A stretch of 64,000 bases of DNA. It comes from Chitinophagaceae bacterium (GTDB lineage: Bacteria; Bacteroidota; Bacteroidia; Chitinophagales; Chitinophagaceae). The stretch lies in the NCBI GenBank assembly GCA_019638615.1, contig JAHBTL010000016.1, positions 62,001 through 126,000 on the forward strand. The letters run 5' to 3'. The position numbers and the translations under genes were made by a program. The notes beneath the pieces are model-generated. The model saw only the letters and a list, made by a program, of their open reading frames with translations. It had not been told where the DNA came from and ran no database searches. Positions 52,499-63,100 of the stretch are shown piece after piece; position 1 is the first letter of the stretch; every line of letters starts with the position of its first letter.

Positions 52499-55400
52499 TT
52501 AAAAGGTCAGGTTAGCGCCAAATACCAATTGTGTCGGTATCGTGTAAGCGCTGGTCTGCGCTCCTGTACGTTCGGGAAGGTTAAGCAAGCTGTTTGTAAG
52601 GTAGCCCAGGTTTTGGCCTGTGGCGGTCAACCTGAGGCCGCTGATCTTTGCTTTTTTCAGCAAAGAAGAAGGTACATTATAACTCAATGAAACTTCCCTG
52701 AATGCGAGGTAGCTCGAATTCACATAAAACATGCTGCTGGGTCTGTCAAAGTTTTTGGCATTGAGCTGATCGGCCCATACATAACGGGGATACTTTGCGT
52801 TGGGGTTCTCCGGTGTCCAGGTCTGCTTCACAATATCTGTAGCATTAAATTCACCCTGTGCACTCATCAGCGACCACAATTGCATGAAATCCTGCTGCAC
52901 ATGCCCAAATGCAAAATCGAGGCGTGCAAAAAGGCTGAACCCTTTCCATGATACGGTGGTATTAAAACCGCCTGTCCAGCGCGGAATTGTCCGGCCAAGT
53001 GAAACCCTGTCGCGGTAATCAATGGTATCGTTCCTGTCTATATCTTTCCACATTACATCGCCTAACTGGGTAGCCATCCAGTTGGCGCCAATCACCAGGC
53101 CTCTTTCATTAACCAGTTTTTGGCTGGCAACATTTCTGCCGGCGCCTCCGTTCAAATAAGCAGCACCTGCGGCGAGGTCTATTTTATTATATGATTCAAG
53201 GTCTTTTTGAGTACGGATGATCCCTTCGGATACAAACCCGAATATTTCACCCCATTCCTGTCCTTCCTGCAGGCCGCCAACCCATATTGACTGTCCTGTT
53301 TTAGGGTCATATATCAGCTCGCCACCCTGCCTGTTCTTATCATTTCCGTTGTAAGGAAGTTTGAGTACTATGTTTTTATTCCAGGCGGCATTGGCGCTAA
53401 CCTGCCAGGTAAAATCTTTTTGCTGGATGATTTTATAGTTTACATCTATCTCAAAGCCCCTGTTGCGCATACTTCCGTTATTGGTTCTGACAGAGTTCAC
53501 ACCGGCGGAGCCGGGCAGATTTACAAAGGCCAGCTTGTCATCTGTAATCCTGTTGTAATAAGCAACAGAAACATTCAGCCGGTTATTCAAAAAGCCCATA
53601 TCAGCGCCTACTTCGGTAGTATTTGTTTTTTCCCAGCGTAATGTAGGGTTGGCAAGACCGTTTCCGATAAGTCTGGTTACAGGATCAGGAACACCTGCAA
53701 GTAAGAAACCGATATTGCCGTTATAAGGAATTTGCGAACCGTAAGAACCCTGCACTTCATATATTCCAACAGCATTGTTGGTTCCGATACCTATGTTACC
53801 GTTTTTGCCCCAGCTTGCCCGCAATTTTAAATACGACAACCAGTTACCGGTTGAGGACATAAAGTTTTCACGGTGCAGCAACCAGCCTACAGAGGCCGCA
53901 GGGAAGGTGCCGTACTGATTGTTGCCGGTAAGGCGGGAAACACCATCACGCCGTACAGTGAAAGAAGCAAGGTATTTACCGTCCCAGTCATATAGCACAC
54001 GGCCAAAACCTGACATGATGCGCTCACGGTAGTGGTAAGAGTCGGTGCTGCGGGTTTGTGTAGTTGCATTGTTCAGCGTGTATTGCAAATCGGCAAAATC
54101 ATCCGTAGGTGCCTGGCTGCCTGATGCACCTACGCCTCTGGCATAAGCATCATAATACTCAAACCCGGCCATGGCATCAATATTGTTTTTGCCAAGAAAA
54201 TTAATGTTGTAATTAACCGTAGCATTGTAGGTTTGGCGAATGGTCCTGTCGAATGCAGCGCTTGAAGCCCTTGTTCTGTTCCACCCCGCATTAGGATTGG
54301 TTAAGCTTAAAAAGCCTGTACGGAAGTCCTGGTTGAACGACTCTGACAATCCTTCATCATACATCCAGATGGCGCCCAGCTTTACATACAGAGACTTCAT
54401 GAGGTCTACTTTAAAGGATTGCCCCAATGTGAATTTATCCGTTTGGTTGTTTACTTTGTATTTATCAATATTTATAATAGGATTACCGTCGTTGGCATCG
54501 CGCCCTAAGATTAATTCGCCATTGGCATTGGTGCCACGCATAGTAGGCGGAGCAGAGAGCATACGTCCCCAGTAATTGGCTTCACCGTTTTGCAAAGACT
54601 GGTCTCTCCAGTTTGCTTTGTTGAATTGCAGGCTGCTTTCTGATTTCAGCCAGTCTTTTATTTTATAGTCTCCGTTCAGGGTAAAAGTTAAACGCTTATA
54701 AAAAGTTTTCAGCGACAGACCGCTTTCATCATAATAACCGATATTGGCGAAGTAGGCACCCCGGTCGTTACCGCCACTCATGCCCACATTGTACTCCTGT
54801 ACGGTGGCTTTTTTGTAAAGTCCATAGTCGCCGTAATTAAAATCTTTATAGATCAGATCTTTTATGGTGCCGTTCGGGTCATAGGCGCCGGCATCGTTGG
54901 TAGGTACTGCATCTTTCATGGTCTTCCATCCCTGTTCACTATTGAGCAGTTCCCGGTTTACGTCATTCAATACCATGGTACTCCATACGGCACGGTTGTC
55001 GTAATTGCCATCTAATATATTGCCATCGGCATCTTTATAAAGATTACCGGTACCCCTTGGGCCTACAGCACCCAATAAGCCGGGGTTTTGTGTACCGTTT
55101 TTAATGGCTTCTACTACCGCCCGGCGCTGCCAGTAAATGTAGTCTTCAGCAGAAAAAAAGTTATAAGGCACGTTGAGGTAGCTGGTTCCTCTTTTCACAT
55201 CTATATTAATTGACGACTTTCCGGATTTTCCCCTCTTGGAAGTGATGAGGATTACGCCATTACTGGCACGGGCGCCGTAAATAGCAGTGGCGGAAGCATC
55301 TTTCAGCACTTCCATGCTGCCAATATCTTCAGGATTGATGTCGCTCAAAGAATTCCTGACCTGTCCGTCCATTAATATCAGCGGGCTGCCGCTGCCATCA

Positions 55401-55921
55401 AAATTGGTTCCGCCCCGCAGCACAATATTGGGTAAAGAGCCGGGTCTGCCGGTTCCGGTGGAGACTCTTAGCCCGGGAATGGTTCCGGCCAGCGCCTGTG
55501 CGGGGTTGGAGCGTAGCCCCGATTCCAGAACTTTGTTGTCGAGCTTGGATACCGAGGAAGTGAGCTTAGACCGCCTGACAGTGCCGTAACCCACTACCAC
55601 CACTTCATCCATTTTGGAAACATTGGCTGTTAACGTTATACTAATAACGGACGAGCTTCCTACTACAGCTTCCTGTGCTGTAAAACCGGTATAACTAAAC
55701 ACCAGTACATCGCCTTCAGTTGCTTTAATAGAAAATTCACCTGCTGCATTTGTTTGTGTACCATCCGTTTTCCCCTTTATTAAAACGGTAACACCAGGCA
55801 ATGGAGTATTGTCGTCAGACGATACCACCGTTCCTGTAATCATTTTTTCCTGGGATTGGCTGACAAGAGAAATCGTCAGCAAACAAGCTAAGAGCCATAC
55901 TCTCATAATTGCAGTGATCAT
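52499..55921 (-). CDS. SusC/RagA-family TonB-linked outer-membrane protein
   Basis: The 1140-aa transporter has a signal peptide in the first 25 residues (a start at the in-frame Met 6 is also possible) and a carboxypeptidase-regulatory domain (about 27-105; GTVVSSDDNTPLPGVTV). The TonB-box/SusC signature is MDEVVVVGYGTVRRSKLTSS. The plug has PIVLRGG-like NIVLRGGTNFDG and ILMDGQVRNSLSDINPEDI, with ATAIYGARASNGVILITSKRG. A large beta-barrel ends in VFGANLTF. It is the first gene of the minus-strand sialic-acid operon and is divergent from the GntR-type regulator. Confidence 0.94.
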   Translation of the reverse strand: MITAIMRVWLLACLLTISLVSQSQEKMITGTVVSSDDNTPLPGVTVLIKGKTDGTQTNAAGEFSIKATEGDVLVFSYTGFTAQEAVVGSSSVISITLTANVSKMDEVVVVGYGTVRRSKLTSSVSKLDNKVLESGLRSNPAQALAGTIPGLRVSTGTGRPGSLPNIVLRGGTNFDGSGSPLILMDGQVRNSLSDINPEDIGSMEVLKDASATAIYGARASNGVILITSKRGKSGKSSINIDVKRGTSYLNVPYNFFSAEDYIYWQRRAVVEAIKNGTQNPGLLGAVGPRGTGNLYKDADGNILDGNYDNRAVWSTMVLNDVNRELLNSEQGWKTMKDAVPTNDAGAYDPNGTIKDLIYKDFNYGDYGLYKKATVQEYNVGMSGGNDRGAYFANIGYYDESGLSLKTFYKRLTFTLNGDYKIKDWLKSESSLQFNKANWRDQSLQNGEANYWGRMLSAPPTMRGTNANGELILGRDANDGNPIINIDKYKVNNQTDKFTLGQSFKVDLMKSLYVKLGAIWMYDEGLSESFNQDFRTGFLSLTNPNAGWNRTRASSAAFDRTIRQTYNATVNYNINFLGKNNIDAMAGFEYYDAYARGVGASGSQAPTDDFADLQYTLNNATTQTRSTDSYHYRERIMSGFGRVLYDWDGKYLASFTVRRDGVSRLTGNNQYGTFPAASVGWLLHRENFMSSTGNWLSYLKLRASWGKNGNIGIGTNNAVGIYEVQGSYGSQIPYNGNIGFLLAGVPDPVTRLIGNGLANPTLRWEKTNTTEVGADMGFLNNRLNVSVAYYNRITDDKLAFVNLPGSAGVNSVRTNNGSMRNRGFEIDVNYKIIQQKDFTWQVSANAAWNKNIVLKLPYNGNDKNRQGGELIYDPKTGQSIWVGGLQEGQEWGEIFGFVSEGIIRTQKDLESYNKIDLAAGAAYLNGGAGRNVASQKLVNERGLVIGANWMATQLGDVMWKDIDRNDTIDYRDRVSLGRTIPRWTGGFNTTVSWKGFSLFARLDFAFGHVQQDFMQLWSLMSAQGEFNATDIVKQTWTPENPNAKYPRYVWADQLNAKNFDRPSSMFYVNSSYLAFREVSLSYNVPSSLLKKAKISGLRLTATGQNLGYLTNSLLNLPERTGAQTSAYTIPTQLVFGANLTF

Positions 55922-55940
55922 TGTTGATTATTTAATTTTG

Positions 55941-55959
55941 TATTATGTATGACATAATA
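55941..55959. promoter_or_regulatory. Candidate operator in the susC/regulator intergenic region
   Basis: TATTATGT-ATG-ACATAATA is a perfect 19-bp palindrome, 20 bp in front of the susC start and between the divergent genes. The core TGT-N3-ACA is shared with 47480-47494. It is well placed for repression of susC by the adjacent GntR/FCD protein. Confidence 0.6.
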
Positions 55960-56085
55960 AAATTAAAACTAAATTTGTATTCTCAAAAACTTTTTTGCAG
56001 ATTGTGGGCAAAAAATAAGGAGATAATAGTTATATAATTCATAAATAAATTATTACATATTATATTAAAATAATTTGTTTAAATT

Positions 56086-56796
56086 ATGGTTGATGAAGTC
56101 TTAAAAATAGAGTTGAAAACGGTGGATACCAGCTCGCTGGTAGATAAGGTAGTGGAGCGGCTGGTGGATTTACTGCAGCAGAGAAAGCTTAAGGTAGGAG
56201 ATAATATACCGAAAGAGCTGGAGTTAACGGAAACGCTTGGTGTAAGCCGCACGGTTATTCGTGAAGCGCTTACCAGGCTGAAGATGATGGGGCTGATTGA
56301 ATCTAAAAAGAAAAAAGGAGCAGTAATTACAAGCCCTGACCTCTTTGGCATAATGGGTAAAAGTATGAACCCGTATGTGCTCGATCAAACAACCCTGAAA
56401 GATATATTCGAGATCAGGCTTGTGCTTGAAATAGGGATGGCTGATTTTATTTTTCAGCGGATAACGAAAGAAGATATAAAGGAGCTCAGGAAAATAGTAA
56501 GCAAGGAACCGCCGGTAACGCAATACCATTTGTTTAATATTGACCATGAAATAAAATTCCACGGAAAGCTGTACGAGATCACAGGCAACGAGGCATTAAA
56601 AAAATTCCAGAAAATGTTACTGCCGGTTTTTGATTATGTGCACAACAGCAGTCATTTGCTTAAGGAACCTTACCCGTTCAAAACTTTCGTATCGCACAAT
56701 CAACTGGTAGATATACTGGAGCATGGCACGCCTGAAGAATTCCGCAATGGTATGCGGGCGCACCTGGAGAATCATTTTGCACGGTTGTTCAGCTAA
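56086..56796 (+). CDS. GntR-family (FadR subfamily, FCD domain) regulator of the sialic-acid operon
   Basis: The 236-aa protein has an N-terminal winged helix-turn-helix (about 17-85; GDNIPKELELTETLGVSRTV followed by IREALTRLKMMGLIES) and a C-terminal FCD ligand-binding helical domain (about 100-235; DIFEIRLVLEIGMADFIF, then conserved Asp/His residues such as FNIDHEIKFHGKLYE and HNQLVDILE that form the metal site). It is divergent from susC. NanR of E. coli is of the same subfamily and answers to sialic acid, so this is the likely local repressor; the effector is inferred. Confidence 0.88.
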   Translation: MVDEVLKIELKTVDTSSLVDKVVERLVDLLQQRKLKVGDNIPKELELTETLGVSRTVIREALTRLKMMGLIESKKKKGAVITSPDLFGIMGKSMNPYVLDQTTLKDIFEIRLVLEIGMADFIFQRITKEDIKELRKIVSKEPPVTQYHLFNIDHEIKFHGKLYEITGNEALKKFQKMLLPVFDYVHNSSHLLKEPYPFKTFVSHNQLVDILEHGTPEEFRNGMRAHLENHFARLFS

Positions 56797-56934
56797 ATTT
56801 TATCCGTGCCGTGAAACGTATGTTCTTTTACAGATCAGCAGTATAATCTTATCATTACACATCTTAAGATTCCACAATCACACTCAGCCATAACCGGGTG
56901 ATAAAACTTACTTTCCTGCATATATTATTATCTA

Positions 56935-56942
56935 TACATTTG
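56935..56942 (+). promoter_or_regulatory. Bacteroidota-type -7 element for the PhnA-like gene
   Basis: TACATTTG fits TAnnTTTG and lies 24 bp before the ATG at 56967. A -33 element is not clear. Confidence 0.45.
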
Positions 56943-56966
56943 TGCACTTCAAAAAATGAATAAATC

Positions 56967-57524
56967 ATGGCTATCGGCACAAAACTGAATGAACGTTGCA
57001 ACGGAATATGTGAATTATGCAATACCGCGCCCGCCACCCACGAATATACAGTAAGCCCTAAAAAAGAGGATGCGATTGAAAACCAGGCAGCCCTGTGCGA
57101 TACTTGTCTTGCGAATATTCAGACATCTGGCAGCGGCGCCTACTGGAGCTTTCTGGAAGGCAGTATATGGAACCCTGAACCGGTTATACAGGCCCTGAGC
57201 TATCGTATACTACAGGTATACAAAGACGAAGACTGGGCAAATGATATTATCAACGCAGTGGAGCTGGACGAAAATGTTGTACAATGGGCGATGAGCGCTT
57301 TTGAAACAGCGGATGTTCACAAAGATGCTTTTGGAAACATACTGGCAAATGGTGACAATGTTGTTCTTACGCAATCGCTGGATGTAAAAGGAACCAGCTT
57401 TTCCGCTCCTAAAGGAACCGTGGTAAAAAAAATCCGGCTGGTTGCAGACAATACGGACCAGATTGAAGGAAAGATCAATGAGCAAACGATCGTTATTCTC
57501 ACCAAATATGTAAAAAAAGGATAG
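56967..57524 (+). CDS. PhnA/YjdM-like zinc-ribbon protein
   Basis: The 185-aa cytoplasmic protein has an N-terminal zinc ribbon with two Cys pairs, CELC at residue 16-19 and CDTC near 50, and a C-terminal PhnA domain (DAFGNILANGDNVVLTQSLD, then KGTVVKKIRLV). It matches the PhnA family, named after the alkylphosphonate operon but without a proven role there. It has its own promoter and no phosphonate genes nearby. A middle segment of about 50 residues (EPVIQALSYRILQVYKDEDW) is longer than in the E. coli protein, as in other Bacteroidota. Confidence 0.85.
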   Translation: MAIGTKLNERCNGICELCNTAPATHEYTVSPKKEDAIENQAALCDTCLANIQTSGSGAYWSFLEGSIWNPEPVIQALSYRILQVYKDEDWANDIINAVELDENVVQWAMSAFETADVHKDAFGNILANGDNVVLTQSLDVKGTSFSAPKGTVVKKIRLVADNTDQIEGKINEQTIVILTKYVKKG

Positions 57525-57620
57525 ATCATCGGTTTCCCGTTTTCGTAAATCATTTTTCCCGATTATTGCCGGGTTTACATCCGGATAACGCAACTTTGTC
57601 ACCTATTACAAAGTAAATGC

Positions 57621-60053
57621 ATGAAACGAATCTGCTGGCTTATTTTTATTTTCACCGGACTGGTTTTACACACGTTGGCTCAACAGCCTGCTGATAAGCT
57701 GGTGTTGAACGGCTCCCTCAAAGACTCCTCCAATGCCAGGCCGGTGGCATATGCCACCATCAGTGTATGGAATCAGCACAATGTTAATATTGCCAGTACC
57801 TACTCGCTGGAAAACGGTACTTTTAAAATAGAACTTCCTGAACCCGGCGCCTATAAGCTGGAGTTGAGCTGTGTAGGCTACAGGCACAAAGAAATACGCA
57901 TACAGTTTCCAGCTAACCAGCTCAGCTATAAGATAGACCCTGTTGTGCTCAGTCCGGGTGAAGATGTGCTGCAGGAGATAAAAATTACCGGGCGCAAAAG
58001 ATTGATTGAACAAAAACCCGGTATGCTGGTGTACAATGCCGAAACAGATGTAACCAATAAAGGCGGTACTGCCGCTGATGTGCTTCGCAAAGCGCCCATA
58101 CTGAACGTAGACGCGCAGGGCAATGTAAGCATGCGCGGCAGCAGCAATCTTAAAATTCTCATCAACGGAAAATATTCCGGTCAGATGGCACGCAGTGCGG
58201 CAGACGCTTTGAATATGATGCCTGCCGCCATGATCAAATCAGTTGAAATTGTTACCACCCCCTCCGCCAAATACGATGCCGAAGGAGCCGCCGGCGTAAT
58301 TAATATCATTACGCAAAAAGGAAAAAGTGATGTAAGCGGTACACTGGAAGCCAGTGTGAGCAACCTGGAGCAGATGCTGAACCCCAGGATATCTTTCGCT
58401 AAAAACAAATGGAACGTAAACCTGGCGGGGCATATCCACAGGCTGAGGCGAAAAGGGGATGTGATGATGGAGCGAACTTCTTTCAGCAACAACTCGCCCG
58501 TTAACCTGCTGCAGCAAATCACGCAAAAGGACAATGCCGCGCCGCACGGATCGGCAGACCTGGCCATTACCTACGAAATAGATGAAAAAAATGAGCTGAG
58601 CTTCGGCGCCAATGCCTGGATCGGCAATTGGCCGGACGACAGTCGTATGACCAGCACCGTGCGCTTGCCCAACGGATCCATTGCCGAGCAGTATGCACAA
58701 TATATTGGTGCCAGCAATAATTACCTGGGCGTTGATATGAATATTGGCTATAACAGGCTTTTCAAACGCGCGGGACAACAGCTCACCCTGCTGGCGCAAA
58801 GCTCTCCCTCCAGGGATAAATCGGGTTACGATGCTGTACAAACCAATGAGCACAATCAACTGCTATACCGTGAACTGAACAACAGTAAAACCAGGAACAG
58901 GGAATGGACCATACAGGCAGATTATATTCACCCGCTCAATAAAAAAAATACGCTGCACCTTGAGGCCGGCACCAAGATCATATTGCGCAACGTAGGCAAC
59001 CGGTACAATGTATCGGCAAGCAATGCACAAAATGCGGAAATAACGGAACCTGTTCCGGGCAGGTCCGACGATTTCAGGTACAAACAGGATGTATGGGCCG
59101 GTTACAGCATGCTGAAAGTAAATTTTAAGAACAACTGGTATTTAGAGGCGGGAGCAAGACTGGAAGCCACTTACATCAAAGGACATTTTATATACAACGG
59201 TACCGCCTTTGATAATGATTTTCTCAATTTTATACCCTCTGCTACTCTTTCAAAAAAGCTCGACGAATGGAATACCCTGAACCTGAGCTATACCAAAAGA
59301 CTGACCCGTCCTTATATATGGGATTTGAACCCCAATGCCGATGCCAGCGATCCTAAAAACATACAGTCGGGCAATCCCGCCCTGGAACCCGAGATTGCAC
59401 ACCAGGCGGAACTCTCATATGGATTAAATACAGGTTCCGATTTTTTTATGAACACAGCATTGTTCTGGAAACAAACAGATAATTCCATTATTCAATTTGT
59501 AGAAACAGATAACAACGGCATATCTTATACCAGCAAGCAAAACCTTGCGGCCTACCGGCAGTACGGGTTAAACCTTTCAGCAACGGCCAATCTTACCCAA
59601 CAATGGGGACTGAACGGGAACATCAACATTAACCACCTCGACTACAGCAGCAGTGCATTGTCTGTTTTACGCAAAGGCTGGGCCACCGATTTTAACCTCA
59701 ATACTACGTATAAGCTTCCCCGTAATTTTTCCGTTCAGGCATTTGGCGAATACAATACGCGCATGGTTACCCTGTTGGGATATCGTACAGGAAGGTATTA
59801 TTACAGTTTTGCGGGCAAAAAAGAATTTAAAAAAATCAAGATCAATGTTACTCTGGCAGCGGTAAACCTGTTCAATAAATTCATCTCGCAGGAAGATGTA
59901 TTTGAGCGCCCTGATTTCTATTCAAGAATTGACAACAGGTATTACAGCCGCGCCGTTAAGCTAACCGTAAACTGGGAGTTTGGTGGTATGTACCGGCAAA
60001 AAGAAAGAAAGAAGATCAGCAACGACGATGTGAATGTACAGGGAAGAGGATAG
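57621..60053 (+). CDS. Outer-membrane beta-barrel protein (TonB-receptor-like, OMP_b-brl_3 type)
   Basis: The 810-aa protein has a signal peptide ending near LHTLAQ (residue 21). A carboxypeptidase-regulatory-like domain (about 25-115; GSLKDSSNARPVAYATISVW) is followed by a plug-like region with KGGTAADVLRKAPILNVDAQ and the conserved NVSMRGSSNLKILINGK and PSAKYDAEGAAGVINIITQK. The barrel carries NLSYTKRLTRPYIWDLNPNA and SGNPALEPE. These are hallmarks of the Bacteroidota outer-membrane beta-barrel family related to TonB receptors. The ligand is unknown. It is convergent with the 1098-aa gene, with a heptamer repeat between them. Confidence 0.87.
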   Translation: MKRICWLIFIFTGLVLHTLAQQPADKLVLNGSLKDSSNARPVAYATISVWNQHNVNIASTYSLENGTFKIELPEPGAYKLELSCVGYRHKEIRIQFPANQLSYKIDPVVLSPGEDVLQEIKITGRKRLIEQKPGMLVYNAETDVTNKGGTAADVLRKAPILNVDAQGNVSMRGSSNLKILINGKYSGQMARSAADALNMMPAAMIKSVEIVTTPSAKYDAEGAAGVINIITQKGKSDVSGTLEASVSNLEQMLNPRISFAKNKWNVNLAGHIHRLRRKGDVMMERTSFSNNSPVNLLQQITQKDNAAPHGSADLAITYEIDEKNELSFGANAWIGNWPDDSRMTSTVRLPNGSIAEQYAQYIGASNNYLGVDMNIGYNRLFKRAGQQLTLLAQSSPSRDKSGYDAVQTNEHNQLLYRELNNSKTRNREWTIQADYIHPLNKKNTLHLEAGTKIILRNVGNRYNVSASNAQNAEITEPVPGRSDDFRYKQDVWAGYSMLKVNFKNNWYLEAGARLEATYIKGHFIYNGTAFDNDFLNFIPSATLSKKLDEWNTLNLSYTKRLTRPYIWDLNPNADASDPKNIQSGNPALEPEIAHQAELSYGLNTGSDFFMNTALFWKQTDNSIIQFVETDNNGISYTSKQNLAAYRQYGLNLSATANLTQQWGLNGNININHLDYSSSALSVLRKGWATDFNLNTTYKLPRNFSVQAFGEYNTRMVTLLGYRTGRYYYSFAGKKEFKKIKINVTLAAVNLFNKFISQEDVFERPDFYSRIDNRYYSRAVKLTVNWEFGGMYRQKERKKISNDDVNVQGRG

Positions 60054-60063
60054 GCGATTTCTG

Positions 60064-60165
60064 ATTTGAGATTGGATAGCAATTGACAATGGACGATTGA
60101 TAATTGATAGTGATTTTCATTGTCCATTCTCCATTGTCCACTGTCCACTCTCCATTGTCCCCTTC
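60064..60165. repeat. Heptamer repeats between convergent genes
   Basis: Units of exactly 7 bp on the plus strand (CATTGTC, CATTCTC, CATTGTC, CACTGTC, CACTCTC, CATTGTC) occupy about 60118-60160. They are preceded by units such as TGACAAT, GGACGAT, TGATAAT, TGATAGT. The two halves are partly complementary (GACAATGGA with TCCATTGTC), so transcripts of either gene could fold here. Confidence 0.75.
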
Positions 60166-60176
60166 GCACACACTTA

Positions 60177-63100
60177 CTACTTACCACTTACTACTTTCAT
60201 TACTCCTTTCATCGTTTGCCAGTGCCCAGGAAAAGTACATACAAACGGATACTCTCCGGACTTTTGCGGCGCTTTAAAATCAAGCCTGAAGTTTTTACCG
60301 GGTTGTATCAGCGGCGTAAAAAATAGCACTTCGGGAACAGATGGTACAAAACTCTTTTCGTACCCGTCTTTTTGCGCGGCCATTGCATCGGCAGCTTTTC
60401 CTACTTTTTCAAGCATGCCGGGTTTAGCAATTACAACGTTATGCGGCATACCATCAGGATTTTCAAAAATCACTGTTATTGCCTCTCCGGCTTTTACAGT
60501 AATGGTTGTTTTATCAAATACCATTTTGGCAGGCACTGTGCTTAACTGTACTACTGTTCTGCCTGGTATTACAAGGGGTTGCCCGGGTGATGAAGAACCG
60601 GTTTCAGTTGCACCAGCCTGCCTGCTGCTGAGAAACCTTGTTACAGCCACTGCGTCTTTTAGCGCTTCATAATCTTTATCAGACAATCCCTGTCTGCCAT
60701 ATTGCCGCCATTGTGGATCGTCCCTTATAAAACCCGGCGCTTCCATCTGTTTGGTATCAGCTACCGATCCCAATAAATAATCAGCCGTAGCTGAGTCGCC
60801 GGCAAGAAAATCTTTGTCTTTCTTAAACATGCCTGTCCATACCGGCTGCAACTGCCGGAAAGATTCTTTCAGGACATAGTCAATATAATAATCAACCGGT
60901 TTTGAAACGGCCGTAAGCAATGCTTTTACCGCTGATTCGGTTTTAAAATGACTCAGGGAAATGATCGCCTGCAGGCGCACGCTGGCCGACTCATCTGTGG
61001 AAAGTCGGATCAACTGGCTTTCTGCATCAGGCACCTGGTTTCGTGAATAAAACAATACGCGGGTTGCGGCAGTACGGATCATTTCATCGGGGCTTTTCAG
61101 CAGTTGTTGTAACAATGCTTTATTGGTTTGATTGAATTGCTGCGATACCCACAGCGCTTCAAGCCTGTGCTGTTCAACCTCTTTATCATTCGCATCCAGT
61201 TCCTTCACCCATTTTTCCAGTGCAGGCAAAACCTTCTCTGCCGGCAGTTGGCGCAATTGTGTATGCACAGTATAACGATGCCTGTCTTCATACACTTTCA
61301 ATTCGTTCAGCAGTTGCTCAACAGGCAGCGTGGCAAAATCCACAGGCTTCAGCAGTGGTTTATTTTTATGGGTGATGCGCCATATCCTGCCGTGTGTATG
61401 ATCGCGTAAAGGGTCGCGCAATGCCCTTTCTCCATGACTGATGATAGGGTTATACCAGTCTACCACATACAAAGCGCCATCGGGGCCAAACCGCAAATCC
61501 ACGGGGCGAAAATTCGGGTCTTTCGATTGCAGCAATGGTTCGGTTTCTACGCCAATAATGCCACTGCCGTCTTTACTTACACGATGCTGTTTCACCCCGA
61601 GGAAGCCAATAAATGTGTTGAGCAAAACATTGCCCTGCGCTTCATCAGGAAAATGCCTGCTCGAAATGATCTCCGTACCACATGTTTTGGGCTTGATCCC
61701 GGTGGTAAGAAAATCTTTCATATCGGAATGCTTTGCCGGGTAATCAATAGCTACCGTGAGCGGTGGTGCAAAATAATTCATGCCGGTAGACACATCGCTG
61801 ATGATCTCGGTGCCGTTGCGCATGAAGACATGACCCCACGGGTTGGCATACCCGTAAGAAACATAAGGTTCCAGTTTTTGAGTAAGAGGCTCATAACGAA
61901 AAGTAGTGCCATAGTCATTTCTTACGGGGCCGTAAGGCGTTTCCACCTGTGAATGCAGGAAAGTACCCATATGCCAGTACAGGGCGCCATCAGGTCCCCA
62001 GGTAAAAGTATTCAGGGTATGATGAATATCTTCCGTACCGAAACCATGTAATACGATTTCTTTCAGATCTGCCCTGCCATCGCCATCCGTATCTTTCATA
62101 AACCACAAATTCGGCGGCTGGCTCACATATACGCCACCGTTACCAAATTCAAAGCTGTTGGGCATATACAAACTATCCGCAAAAACCGTTTGCTTATCAG
62201 CCTGCCCGTCGCCATCGGTATCTTCCAGGATGAGTATCTTATCATTGGTGGGTGCGCCGGGCAGATATTGAGGATACGATGCCATATCGGCCACCCATAA
62301 ACGCCCCCGGGGATCGAATACGATTTTCACCGGGTTGCTGATATCAAAATCAACTTCTGATGCAAAGAGATTGGCGGCATATCCATCCTGCAAGATAAGC
62401 GTATTAGCCGCGGGTTTCTGCAGCTTCGATTTATCAGGCACAACAAACTGAACCGTATCTTTTATAATACTGTTGGCTTTAGCAAAATTCATTTCATCGC
62501 TTTTACCGGCTTCGGCCCATACCACGCTATCCAGCCGGCTTACCATGGTATTAAGTTTGGCCAATTCACCAGGATAGGAAACAGGCCCTCCGGGAGGTTG
62601 CACCCAGGGCTCTTTCCGCCGCCCTACTATATATTCGCTGTTAACTGCACGATATAAGTAAAAGAACTGTTTGTTTTTTTGATCAATGAGCTTTTTAAGA
62701 TCCTGCAATGACCCGTCAGATCCCCACTTTGCTGCGGGTAACCCCAGCGATGCAGCTATTATTTCACTTACCGCCTTATAACCTTGATCATTAAGGTGAA
62801 TGCCATTAATGGTAATGGAATCTTTTTCTTCTTCCAGCTTACGGGTTGAACCCAATATATCAATAAATGGAATTTTTAACTCATCACAAACATCCTGCAT
62901 AGCCGTCGTATACAGGTCAAGATTTTTATTATGCTCAGCGGGATCTGGCAGGAAGCCCTTTAGCTTTTCATGCGCTATAGGTGATATCAATATCACTTCC
63001 GGCGTTTTTTCGCCATCGTATTTTTGTTGATGGAGATGTTGTAAAAATACAGTAAGCTGGTTTTTAAACGCCGGCAGACTGTCTTTTCCTTTGAACGCTT

